A stretch of 64,000 nucleotides of DNA, taken from Bacillota bacterium (lineage in GTDB: Bacteria > Bacillota > UBA4882 > UBA8346). Position 1 is the stretch's first letter, and each line of letters starts with the position of its first letter. Below, piece by piece: positions 1 to 8,392 of this stretch. A program made the translations under genes and the position numbers. The notes beneath the pieces are model-generated. The model was not told the origin of the DNA, did not search any database, and saw only the letters and a list, made by a program, of their open reading frames with translations. Where the stretch lies: assembly GCA_023435565.1 (NCBI GenBank), contig JAEYRN010000029.1:62001-126000 (forward strand), written 5' to 3'.

Positions 1-194
1 TTGACACTCACGGGAACCAGTATATCATTCTCCCTTCAATTACTATGTCGTTTTTTCAAAGGACCTCGCAATGAATTTCCTTAGTTCTTCTTTAAAAACC
101 ATCATTAATCAATATTGTAATCAAATTAACCGCGAATAACGGGGAAAATTGGTAACGATTTTTACAGATTTGTAATACAATTGCCATAAAAAAT

Positions 195-1259
195 TTAATT
201 TTTCTTTACGTCGGGAAATTTTTTTACCCCCAACAAAAATAGTATCGCCAGACAGAAATATCCGAACAAAGGATAAAACTTGGTCACAAGATTACTAAAA
301 CCTATTTGACCAATTATAATCCCAGTAAAAGTAAGAATAACTATCCAAAAACGAAAAGGCCATCCAGTGGCAGCCACTAATCGTTGGGCCACTCCAAAAG
401 TGTTAGCCAGTAAAGTGGTTAACATTTCACACCAAAGAACCATTGAATAGACAACATAAAGCCAACCGCCGCCTAATCGGGCCAGGTCTACCATAGGCAG
501 CTGGCTTTGTCTCAAATGAGGGAGATGATAGACGATCGACCAATAAATTAAACCGGCCATGACCCCAAGAATAAGGCTACCCAACCATCCCCCCAGTTTC
601 AAGTGGGTTACCATAGGATATCTCCGACATAATGAAAGAAGAACAGGGACAGCTAAAACCAAGTTATAAGAGGAATATTGCACAGCCGCTAAGAACCAAT
701 TAAAGTCGGCAGTATTCGACAAAGGGGCTGTACATCGGTTTTGAATGGCAAATAAAGATACCGTCAAGGCACCACAGAACATTATTGGCACAATGATTAA
801 ATTAGCGGAAATAAGGCCGGAAAGATCTTTAGATAAGATCATAATAACCATTACCGCGCTTATAATAATCCCCATCCAATAACCGAAGCCAAGTTCTTCA
901 AATATTGCGCCGCAACCGGCAAACATTACTCCAACTAAAACAATAAAGAAAACTGATATTATTAAATCAGCTATTCCTGACAAACCCGGTCCCAGACAAA
1001 TATTGAAAAACTCTTTATAAGATTTAGGTTTAATAGTGAGCCCAATCCGAAATACTTTCTCCCCGAATATCCCCAGTAAAAAAATTGAGCAGATCACACC
1101 CAGACATCCCTGTAAGCCCTGAATGCTAAAAAAACGATAGATCTCCTTCCCGGAAGCAAAGCCTGCTCCAACCACTGTTCCCACAAAGGTCGCCGCTATT
1201 CCAAATATTATTGGAATTCCTTCAAATTTAGCTTTAAGGTGGTTCACCAGAACCACCAT
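195..1259 (-). CDS. YkvI-family integral membrane protein
   Basis: A hydrophobic protein of about 354 residues with roughly ten predicted membrane helices. The first helix carries a GAGFASGKEI-type motif, which is the hallmark of the YkvI-like family (COG3949), relatives of LeuT-fold amino acid/sodium transporters. The substrate is unknown. The gene is the second of a pair: its start overlaps the end of the upstream DacF-like gene by 16 bases, so the two are probably translationally coupled. The exact start is uncertain because no clear ribosome binding site precedes the first ATG, and an in-frame GTG a few codons in is also possible. Family assignment is confident; the transport function is inferred from the fold only. 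Confidence 0.8.
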   Translation of the reverse strand: MVVLVNHLKAKFEGIPIIFGIAATFVGTVVGAGFASGKEIYRFFSIQGLQGCLGVICSIFLLGIFGEKVFRIGLTIKPKSYKEFFNICLGPGLSGIADLIISVFFIVLVGVMFAGCGAIFEELGFGYWMGIIISAVMVIMILSKDLSGLISANLIIVPIMFCGALTVSLFAIQNRCTAPLSNTADFNWFLAAVQYSSYNLVLAVPVLLSLCRRYPMVTHLKLGGWLGSLILGVMAGLIYWSIVYHLPHLRQSQLPMVDLARLGGGWLYVVYSMVLWCEMLTTLLANTFGVAQRLVAATGWPFRFWIVILTFTGIIIGQIGFSNLVTKFYPLFGYFCLAILFLLGVKKFPDVKKN

Positions 1260-2428
1260 CTTTTACGGACTGGTTTAAGATTAATCAGGTCAACTTCATT
1301 CACCAGCCGTTCTTGATAATAGTAACTTACTTTGCCCAATGTCTGGCCTGGTTTTAAAGGTGCCGCCACCGGGTTATTTATGATAGTTACCTTGGTAGAA
1401 ATCTGATTTACCTTGTCTTTACGAACAACCGCGTTTAAATTTGAACGAGGGTATAAGTTTATTCTCCGGGGCCAGCCATTCCTGACTTTAATCTTGGCGA
1501 TACTACGGTGGGCAGATGCTATTTTGATAATATCAAATTCCTGAAAACCATATTCCAATAAACGTTGGCAGTCACCCCACCGATCCCCGGAATTTAATAC
1601 TACAGCAATTAACTGTTTATTATCACGAGTGGCTGAGGCAACCAAACAATGACCCGCCTCATTGGTGGTCCCAGTTTTTACTCCATCCGCCCCTTCCAAA
1701 TACCACAATAGGCGGTTTGTATTTCTGACTTCTACCGATTTTCGGTGTTCTTCCCATTCTAGTAAGGCTGTTTTCTTCTTAACCAGATTGGCGAATTTAC
1801 GGTTGGCCAACCCATACCTAGCCATAAGAGCCAAATCCAAAGCTGTGGTATAATGAGACGGGGCTCTTAAACCATGAGGATTACGAAAATTTGTATTTAC
1901 AGCACCGATTTCCTTAGCTTTTAAATTCATTAATTCGATAAAATTTTCAATACTACCGGCGACTCCCTCAGCTACAGCCATACTTCCGTCATTTCCCGAC
2001 CGGAGCATCATCCCCTCTAATAACTCCTTCAGACTCAACCGATCACCCGTTTTTAAGTGAATTGTTGATCCTCCGGTCCTGGCCGCCCTCCTACTGACTG
2101 TTATGATTTTTCTAAAATTCCCTCTTTCCATGGCTACGATTGCGGTCATAATCTTGGTTGTGCTGGCAGGAGCTCTGCGTTGTTCAGCATTCTTAGTATA
2201 TAGGATTGCCCCACTTTTTGACTCAATCAAGATACCGGCAGCAGCATAGATCCTTGGCCCTTGGTCAGAATCAGGCAAGAAAAGAAGGGGTGGAAAATCT
2301 GTTCTAATCCGATAAGTATCAGTCACAACAGACTGATGAAGATTCAGCCAGATCAACCAAGAAAAAAATAGCGTCAAGATGACTAAAGTTAATAAGAGCC
2401 TTTTTTTAAGAAATATTACTACCATCAT
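1244..2428 (-). CDS. D-alanyl-D-alanine carboxypeptidase, DacF-like
   Basis: A serine peptidase of family S11 that trims the terminal D-alanine from peptidoglycan stem peptides. An N-terminal hydrophobic segment (about residues 8-28) is a signal peptide or anchor. The three penicillin-binding motifs are visible: STTK near residue 89, SGN near 144 and KTG near 251, followed by a C-terminal PBP5-like beta domain. I chose the ATG six bases behind a GGAGG; a TTG just upstream is also possible. It is the first gene of a pair with the YkvI-like gene. A second S11 paralogue lies at 13.1-14.3 kb. In spore formers DacF-type enzymes act on the spore cortex, but this copy could equally be vegetative. 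Confidence 0.88.
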   Translation of the reverse strand: MMVVIFLKKRLLLTLVILTLFFSWLIWLNLHQSVVTDTYRIRTDFPPLLFLPDSDQGPRIYAAAGILIESKSGAILYTKNAEQRRAPASTTKIMTAIVAMERGNFRKIITVSRRAARTGGSTIHLKTGDRLSLKELLEGMMLRSGNDGSMAVAEGVAGSIENFIELMNLKAKEIGAVNTNFRNPHGLRAPSHYTTALDLALMARYGLANRKFANLVKKKTALLEWEEHRKSVEVRNTNRLLWYLEGADGVKTGTTNEAGHCLVASATRDNKQLIAVVLNSGDRWGDCQRLLEYGFQEFDIIKIASAHRSIAKIKVRNGWPRRINLYPRSNLNAVVRKDKVNQISTKVTIINNPVAAPLKPGQTLGKVSYYYQERLVNEVDLINLKPVRKRWWFW

Positions 2429-2494
2429 CAATACCCTCCGCAGTAAACTTATTATTGAGGTATCGTTTTAATAACCATTTAAACTATGAAAAAT

Positions 2495-2530
2495 AAAAAA
2501 ACCCTCTCAAAATTTCTGAAAGGGCTTTTA
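2495..2530 (-). terminator. Rho-independent terminator after the GerMN gene
   Basis: On the minus strand a 7-bp stem (CCCTTTC/GAGAGGG with one G-U pair) is followed by a run of seven T residues. It lies about 95 bases downstream of the GerMN-domain gene, which it probably terminates. Confidence 0.75.
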
Positions 2531-2623
2531 ATTGGCTATTGGTTATCAACTTACCGGACTTGTATTTGGAACAAAATCATAGCCTATAACCATTATATAC
2601 TTCAAAACAAAAAAATTATAGAC

Positions 2624-3166
2624 TTAATCAAGGGTGACTACTCGATTATCATACTCAAAAACGCCGGTTAAATCAACATGCCCAGCCAGTGATTCCACCT
2701 CTTTACCGTCAATTCTAATTTTTACCCGATACACATCCGGTAACTTCGTTAAGGTATTGACGATTGACGCTACTGCTAAATATTCTCCCTGGGCCCCCAC
2801 ATTTAACTGGGTCGCATAACGGTTTAAATTAACAATAGCTAATCCATTCTTAAGCTTAAAATCTAAGACCTTTGTTTCCGGAACAAAAACCGGAGTTAAG
2901 TTGGAACCTGCAGGAGGGTCGGCAAATAAAGCTTTCAAAGCTTGAAGATATTTGTCTTGATCCCGTCCAATTTCTACTAAAACCGGTTTCAGATAAAAAT
3001 TAGTGGGGGTAGATTTGATAAAGAATACTGCAATTTTTTCTTTATTTTGCCGTAACTCCCGGTTGAGCCGTTGAGTCTCTCCACGTAGTTGCAGATTGTC
3101 AAAGGCTAACCAGATTACTCCGCTTACAACTACCAGAATTAAGATCATTATCGATGAACGGCGCAT
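2624..3166 (-). CDS. GerMN-domain lipoprotein-like/anchored spore protein
   Basis: About 180 residues: a short basic N-terminus, one membrane segment (residues 6-22), a coiled linker, then a single GerMN domain. The domain ends in the family's typical tail, with DGKEVESLAGHVD followed by a short strand. GerM of Bacillus subtilis has two such domains and takes part in sporulation and germination at the inner forespore membrane; single-domain versions are common in other Bacillota. I start the gene at an ATG six bases after AAGGAGG rather than at the longer in-frame start. It stands alone, with its own terminator and a palindromic repeat upstream. The domain call is firm; the cellular role is inferred. 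Confidence 0.8.
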   Translation of the reverse strand: MRRSSIMILILVVVSGVIWLAFDNLQLRGETQRLNRELRQNKEKIAVFFIKSTPTNFYLKPVLVEIGRDQDKYLQALKALFADPPAGSNLTPVFVPETKVLDFKLKNGLAIVNLNRYATQLNVGAQGEYLAVASIVNTLTKLPDVYRVKIRIDGKEVESLAGHVDLTGVFEYDNRVVTLD

Positions 3167-3214
3167 CCGAAACCTCCTTACATACACTAACTACCTAGAA
3201 TACTATTGATGCTT

Positions 3215-3279
3215 GTCGATCCACATTAGCTTTATTTTATCAATTTAACTTGGGTCAAATGGAGACTAATGTGGACGAC
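3215..3279. repeat. Dispersed hairpin element, copy 1
   Basis: Arms at 3215-3229 and 3266-3279 form an imperfect inverted repeat (GTCGATCCACATTAG with CTAATGTGGACGAC). A second copy at 19678-19738 has the same outer bases but a different inner stem that is still complementary. Both loops contain a CTTGGGT(C/T)AA...GGAG string. A degenerate third copy may sit at about 5570-5625. Confidence 0.7.
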
Positions 3280-3282
3280 CAT

Positions 3283-3981
3283 CTAAAACTTGAATTCAAA
3301 ACCGCCCCGGTACTTCATCTCTGAGTCATCGTAACTATTAGCGTTCAAAACTATACTTGCACTTTCTTTTAAATGATACTTAAAGGTATAATCATGGTAA
3401 TAAGCGCCTTTAACATATAGCAGCGGTTTTAAACTGATCGTAACCTTCTTCTTCAAATACCAGTTAAAATCGCCCCGAAGAAACAAATGGGGTTCCTCCA
3501 AGTTATCTTCGTTATATTTTAGCTCCGGAACATTGTCACCGGAGTCTCCGCGGATCCCGGCGTAAATAAAATGATTCTTAGCCATTTGAATCTTTAATGC
3601 CGCTTCATAGCGGTCCCAATCCTCAGCCTTATAATTGGTATCATAGAAACCGGCGATATTTAAACTGTTTCCAAAGGGTATAAGAAAATCGAACCCTCCG
3701 TAAGTGAATGTATCTTCAGTATCGTGGTTATATACTTCGCCAGCCTTAATCCCAAAACGTTCAGAAAGTTGATAATAAAGTCCCAGCTTGACTAATTCAT
3801 CCTCATATACACCTGTAACGCTAAATTTATTAGTCAGATAAATTTTAGCCGAGCCGTATCCCCCCTCATTACCAAGCAACATCACTTCATTTTTAGGCTT
3901 TTCTTCTTCGGCATAAACCGCAAAAACGCTCCCAGCTAATAAACATAAAGTTAACAGTAGACAAGCAATTTTTTTCAACAC
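3283..3981 (-). CDS. Secreted protein with beta-barrel-like pattern
   Basis: 232 residues with a clear signal peptide (lysines, hydrophobic core, cleavage near residue 24, after VYA). The mature part is dominated by alternating polar and aromatic stretches typical of amphipathic beta strands. The protein ends in GGFEFKF, a terminal aromatic residue as in outer-membrane beta-barrel proteins. I do not recognise a named family. It is preceded by AAGGAGCG and a GTG/TTG start and appears to be monocistronic. If it is truly an outer-membrane barrel, the host would be diderm. The alternative is a secreted beta-rich protein in a monoderm. Confidence 0.6.
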   Translation of the reverse strand: MLKKIACLLLTLCLLAGSVFAVYAEEEKPKNEVMLLGNEGGYGSAKIYLTNKFSVTGVYEDELVKLGLYYQLSERFGIKAGEVYNHDTEDTFTYGGFDFLIPFGNSLNIAGFYDTNYKAEDWDRYEAALKIQMAKNHFIYAGIRGDSGDNVPELKYNEDNLEEPHLFLRGDFNWYLKKKVTISLKPLLYVKGAYYHDYTFKYHLKESASIVLNANSYDDSEMKYRGGFEFKF

Positions 3982-4321
3982 TAAAACGCTCCTTCCAAAA
4001 TCAATCTCGCTTCTGCTTATTTTAAACGAGATATTCGCCTATTCGTTCCTAAATAATATTCTCCAAATTTAATGCAAATAATTTCGCGACAAAGTTAAAT
4101 ATTCCTCTTGTTATTATGAAAAGCTTTATTGTAATATGTAGCATTTAAGGAAAGACCATCTAAACAATTTAATTCTCTTGGGGTTAACTATGTCTTGGTT
4201 ACCAAGAGACTAAATAATTGAAATATTATTGATAATAGTTCCCTTTAATAAAATCCCTACTCCTTTACTCCCCGATACCGAAAATGATATTAGGAACTTT
4301 TCCTATTTGGGTAGAGGTACT

Positions 4322-4462
4322 ATGCGACTTCTTTCAACTGACAATATCAAAGAAAATATGCTGCTTGCCAGAACCATCTATAATGCTGACGGCCACATTT
4401 TGCTTTCCGAAGGCGTAAGACTGACTCAAAATTATATCCAACGCTTAAAAGAGTTGGATTAA
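4322..4462 (+). pseudogene. N-terminal remnant of an HD-GYP-type protein
   Basis: A 46-residue reading frame from ATG 4322 resembles the short N-terminal segment that precedes HD-GYP domains (LLSTDNIKENMLLARTIY then GHILLSEG, ending in an IQRLKEL helix). A TAA then stops it. The same frame stays open after the stop for about 50 more codons with related character, running into the 3' end of the convergent LD-carboxypeptidase gene. The catalytic HD domain is absent. A longer TTG start at 4229 is possible but lacks a ribosome binding site. I read this as a decayed fragment. A hairpin at 4481-4502 lies just past the stop. Confidence 0.5.
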
Positions 4463-4566
4463 TCATTGACTCAAGCCTTTGATCGTGATTTAAAACACGA
4501 TCTTTCTGTATTCATAACCAGATCCCTAAAGGATGAAGATGTTTCAACTATCACTAGCCTCGAAAA

Positions 4567-5490
4567 TTATAAAAATGGGCTCTCCATCAACGTCAATTCT
4601 CCCATACCAAAATCGACCTCAGCTGAAACCCCTTGAGGTATCGTCCATTGTTCCGGGATATGTCCAATGGGGAAACCATACGCAATTGGGCATTTTAACT
4701 TACTTAATCTTTCGGCGAAGGTCCTGATTATATCCTCTTCCGGCTTTCCTTCAATTGGATTACACCTGCCGATGATTATCCCGGCTACTGTGTCTAGTGT
4801 GCCGTTCAATATTAATTGGGTTAACATGCGGTCGATTCGGTAGGGCGCTTCCTCGGTTTCTTCCAAAAAGAGAATCGCTCCTTCCAAATTCGGAAAATAA
4901 TTGGTCCCTAACAAAGAACTGACTAACGCTAAGTTGCCGCCTAAAAGCGGGCCGCTTACTACTCCCTCCCTAAAGGCAATATAGTTTTGTTTTTGGGTGC
5001 CCGGCCATGGAAGGGTTTCTCCCACCAATTTTCCGGAAAGCATTTGGACAGCACTATTAGTGGAAAATTCACTATTCAAAGTCGTTAACACCGGACCATG
5101 GAATGTAACCAGTCTGGTCTGCTTCCAAAGGCCTAATTCGATACCGGTGATATCGCTAAACCCAATCAATATCTTAGGGTTCCTTTCAATTAATCCAAAG
5201 TATAAATCCGGTAACAGCCTAACACTTCCATAACCGCCCCGTAAACACCAGATTGCCTCAACGGAATCATCCCACCAAAACCTTTCCAAATCGGCTCTCC
5301 GTTCCAAGTCGCTACCGGCCAAATAACCATTTAGAGGATGGACGGTCTCTCCCAAAACAACTTGATAATCAAGAGCTTCTAATATTCCAACGCCAGCTTT
5401 AATCACAGCTTCATCATTGACCGGGCTGGCAGGGGCAATGACCCCAATTTTACTCCCGACGTTTAAAGGCTTACATTTTAACTTTTTCAT
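4567..5490 (-). CDS. LD-carboxypeptidase, peptidase family S66
   Basis: 307 residues, the usual length for the LdcA/MccF family, which cleaves the L,D bond of muramoyl tetrapeptides (or detoxifies microcin C-like compounds). The start has the family's VIAPASPVND motif and the middle has CLRGGYGS. The probable catalytic serine is in GFSDIT, the glutamate in the FLEETEE stretch and the histidine in GFPIGH near the C-terminus. No signal peptide is visible, so the enzyme is cytoplasmic and likely acts in peptidoglycan recycling. It is divergent from the gerA operon. The S66 assignment is firm; the precise substrate is not known. Confidence 0.88.
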   Translation of the reverse strand: MKKLKCKPLNVGSKIGVIAPASPVNDEAVIKAGVGILEALDYQVVLGETVHPLNGYLAGSDLERRADLERFWWDDSVEAIWCLRGGYGSVRLLPDLYFGLIERNPKILIGFSDITGIELGLWKQTRLVTFHGPVLTTLNSEFSTNSAVQMLSGKLVGETLPWPGTQKQNYIAFREGVVSGPLLGGNLALVSSLLGTNYFPNLEGAILFLEETEEAPYRIDRMLTQLILNGTLDTVAGIIIGRCNPIEGKPEEDIIRTFAERLSKLKCPIAYGFPIGHIPEQWTIPQGVSAEVDFGMGELTLMESPFL

Positions 5491-5638
5491 TACTCCACCT
5501 CATATTTCTCATTCCATTTAATTACATGATAGTTCAGTCAAAAATTGTTAATACTAATTTGGAAAAGATTATCGATGCCGTCGATTTACCTTAACTTAAT
5601 GGTTTTAACTTGAGTAATTTAAAAAATGGAGCTAAAGT

Positions 5639-7279
5639 ATGAATTTTTGGAGCGGTCTAAAAAAAGTCTTCCGGTTTGGAGTCAGGGAAAAACAATTTTC
5701 CTTAGGAAACGATTCCTGGAAAAGGCCGGAACCTGAAAAACCAAAACCCGAACCATTATTCAAAGATTTAGAAAAAAACCAAAGCCTTTTGGAAAAGATT
5801 TTTGAATTGCCTGCTAACAAAGATATTGTTGTTAGAGATTTTCTGATCCCGAGTTTGGATCGAAAAGCTCTCATAATATATATAGATGGTCTTACCGACC
5901 GTAATACTCAAAATTTTGCGGTTTTGCAACCCTTAATGTTACTTGGCCCGGAAGAAGCGGTGAATGGTAAAGACCCAATCTCCATCGTTTATACGAAACT
6001 AGTTCCCGGACATCAAATTCAAAAGACTGACAATTTGAAGGAAGTTATTGACGGAGTATTGGATGGATCTTCGGTCTTACTAATCGATGGTTCCGATCAT
6101 GCTTTAATAATTGAGACCAAGGGTTGGGAACATCGGGGAGTGGACCGGCCCAATAATGAACCGGTAGTCCGGGGGCCCCAAGAGGCATTTGTTGAAAGTT
6201 TTCGAGCCAATACCGCCAGTGTGCGGCGATATGTCAAAGATCCAAAGTTGGTCACCGAAATTTTTCGGGTCGGTAAGCGCAGCCGGACATTGGTGGCGGT
6301 AATGTATGTAAAAGATATCACCAATCCAAAATTGGTTGAGGAAGTTAAGTACCGGATTCAAAGTATTTCGGAGACGGTTGACTTTATTCCGGAAACGGGA
6401 ACCCTGGAGGAGTATCTGGAGGATCACCCCAAATCCCTCATCCCCCAAATGCTCTCTACTGAACGTCCGGATCGACTCGGAGCTTATATCCGCGAAGGCC
6501 ATGTTGGAGTGGTGATGGCCAATAGCCCCTTCTCCCTGGTTATTCCGACAACATTCACCATCTTCCTTCATTCAGCAGAAGACTATTATTTACGCTGGCC
6601 ATTCGGTAATTTTTTACGGTTTATCCGATCAATCGCCATCTTTATCTCCCTTATGTTGCCAGCTATTTATATTGCGGTTGTCAATTATCACCAGGAAATG
6701 ATCCCAACCGATCTGTTATTGGCGATGACCGCCGCTAGGGAAGCCGTACCCTTTCCGGCCTTGGCTGAAATCTTATTTATGGAATTCGCTTTTGAATTAA
6801 TCCGAGAAGCGGGAGTCAGGATTCCCAGTGTTATTGGGCCAACCATTGGGATTGTCGGCGCTTTAATCTTAGGACAGGCTGCAGTCGCCGCATCCGTAGT
6901 CAGTCCAATTTTGATTATTGTCATTGCTATTACCGCTTTAGCTTCTTTTGTGGTCCCCAACTACAACGCCTCTTTTTCAGTCCGATTATTACGTTTTCTA
7001 TTTATTATTCTAGCCGGATTTTTAGGTTTCTTCGGAATCGCTTTTGGGGTCTTTTTATTAATTTTGCACGCCACCACTATTACCAGCTTTGGAGTACCTT
7101 TCATGACTCCAATTGCTCCTTATAAGCCTAAAAATAAAGACCGGGTAATCCGGCCCCGGACCTACGATCAACCATACCGACCCATATATTTGAGGCCTTT
7201 GGACTGGATTCGTCAAGAGAAAACCCCACGTCGCTGGGACCGGCCTCGGAATAATCCCGAGAAAGGAGAAAACGCATAA
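5639..7279 (+). CDS. gerAA: Spore germination protein, GerA family A subunit
   Basis: 546 residues. The soluble N-terminal half holds the conserved GerA signature around residues 170-190 (NEPVVRGPQEAF, then SVRRY). The C-terminal half has about five membrane helices and a short basic tail. It forms the A subunit of a nutrient germinant receptor in the spore inner membrane. The start ATG follows a GGAGC ribosome binding site. The stop codon is immediately followed by the start of the B subunit gene, so the operon is tightly packed. Forespore (sigma G) expression is expected from the family, but I could not identify a convincing promoter in the 148-base gap upstream. Confidence 0.93.
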   Translation: MNFWSGLKKVFRFGVREKQFSLGNDSWKRPEPEKPKPEPLFKDLEKNQSLLEKIFELPANKDIVVRDFLIPSLDRKALIIYIDGLTDRNTQNFAVLQPLMLLGPEEAVNGKDPISIVYTKLVPGHQIQKTDNLKEVIDGVLDGSSVLLIDGSDHALIIETKGWEHRGVDRPNNEPVVRGPQEAFVESFRANTASVRRYVKDPKLVTEIFRVGKRSRTLVAVMYVKDITNPKLVEEVKYRIQSISETVDFIPETGTLEEYLEDHPKSLIPQMLSTERPDRLGAYIREGHVGVVMANSPFSLVIPTTFTIFLHSAEDYYLRWPFGNFLRFIRSIAIFISLMLPAIYIAVVNYHQEMIPTDLLLAMTAAREAVPFPALAEILFMEFAFELIREAGVRIPSVIGPTIGIVGALILGQAAVAASVVSPILIIVIAITALASFVVPNYNASFSVRLLRFLFIILAGFLGFFGIAFGVFLLILHATTITSFGVPFMTPIAPYKPKNKDRVIRPRTYDQPYRPIYLRPLDWIRQEKTPRRWDRPRNNPEKGENA

Positions 7280-8392
7280 ATGAGCACCGAAGAAAAGATC
7301 GGCTATCATGAGGCATTAACGCTTCTAGTAATCATTCTTTCCGCCAAGATCTTTTTGTCATTTCCCCGAAACATGGCTTTGATCGGGGATGCCGCAGGAT
7401 GGATCATTGTTTTGTTGTCCGGAATTTATAGTCTGATCGGTTTCTTTTTCCTTATCTCTTTATTAAAAAAGTATCCAGGTAAGAATCTTATTCAAATTGC
7501 GCAAGAAGTTAACGGGCCTTTTTTTGGTAAATTGTTTGGAGTAGTTATTTTCCTTTTTTTTCTGGTGATTACCTCTTTATACCTTAGGCAATTTGTAGAA
7601 AGCTTCATCTTGGCCATTCTCCCCCGAACTCCCATCAGCGTACTTACTATTTTCTTTCTAATGCTGATGGTCTACGCCACTCTTTTAGGTATCGAGACTC
7701 TTTCCCGGGTGGCCTGGTTACTGGGCCCTTATCTTTTAGCTGCATTAGTTATCATTTTACTTTTTTCCTTACCCCAAGCTACTTTTGACTTTTTAGTCCC
7801 TATCTTGGGCCCGGGTCCACTCCCGCTTTTAAAACATTCCCTGGCACATCTCTCAATCTTTTCAGAAATTATTCTTTTAGGTTTAATAGCTACCTTGGTC
7901 AGAGATAGAGAAAGAATCAACCGGATTGGTCTTTATAGTTTAATAGGGGCGATAATTATAAATGTTGGTATCACCGTCTTGGCGACAGCGGTCTTCAATT
8001 ATTCGGCTGTTCAAAAACTAATCTTTCCGGTTTTTCAGTTAACCAGACTTATCTCCTATGGCGAATTCATCCAAAGGGTGGAAGCGGTCTTCGTTTTTCT
8101 TTGGTTTTTTTGGGCCGGAATTCAATTGGGCGGATTATTCTATGGAACCGTAACCGGTTTTGCCCAGTCTTTTAAGATCAAAAACTACCGTCCGTTGACT
8201 TTGCCGATTGCGGTTTTAGTATTTACAGTCAGCCTCGCCCCGTTATCAATGACTGAAGCGGTTGAACTAAACGACTATGCCGTAAGCCCTTCAATTATCA
8301 GTATTTATTATTCAGCAGCTGCATTTGGCATCCCTCTGCTGTTATGGTTAATTGCGGTAGCAAAAAAACGTTTGGGTGGCGGTAATGAATAA
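7280..8392 (+). CDS. gerAB: Spore germination protein, GerA family B subunit
   Basis: 370 residues with ten predicted membrane helices, belonging to the endospore germination permease family (APC superfamily). It is the likely nutrient-sensing subunit of the receptor. The N-terminal region EKIGYHEALTLLVIIL resembles other GerAB proteins. Its ATG directly abuts the gerAA stop, with AGAAAGGAGAAAACG as ribosome binding site inside the upstream gene. Its last codons overlap the gerAC start by eight bases. The full set of three receptor genes in canonical order makes the assignment secure; the nutrient specificity cannot be read from the sequence. Confidence 0.93.
   Translation: MSTEEKIGYHEALTLLVIILSAKIFLSFPRNMALIGDAAGWIIVLLSGIYSLIGFFFLISLLKKYPGKNLIQIAQEVNGPFFGKLFGVVIFLFFLVITSLYLRQFVESFILAILPRTPISVLTIFFLMLMVYATLLGIETLSRVAWLLGPYLLAALVIILLFSLPQATFDFLVPILGPGPLPLLKHSLAHLSIFSEIILLGLIATLVRDRERINRIGLYSLIGAIIINVGITVLATAVFNYSAVQKLIFPVFQLTRLISYGEFIQRVEAVFVFLWFFWAGIQLGGLFYGTVTGFAQSFKIKNYRPLTLPIAVLVFTVSLAPLSMTEAVELNDYAVSPSIISIYYSAAAFGIPLLLWLIAVAKKRLGGGNE

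Noticed and set aside
1..194. Short frames at the left edge
   Set aside because: Frames of about 20 codons on both strands without start signals; nothing supported before the YkvI-like gene's end.
2486..2671. 61-codon plus-strand frame
   Set aside because: Overlaps the minus-strand terminator and the end of the GerMN gene; no ribosome binding site.
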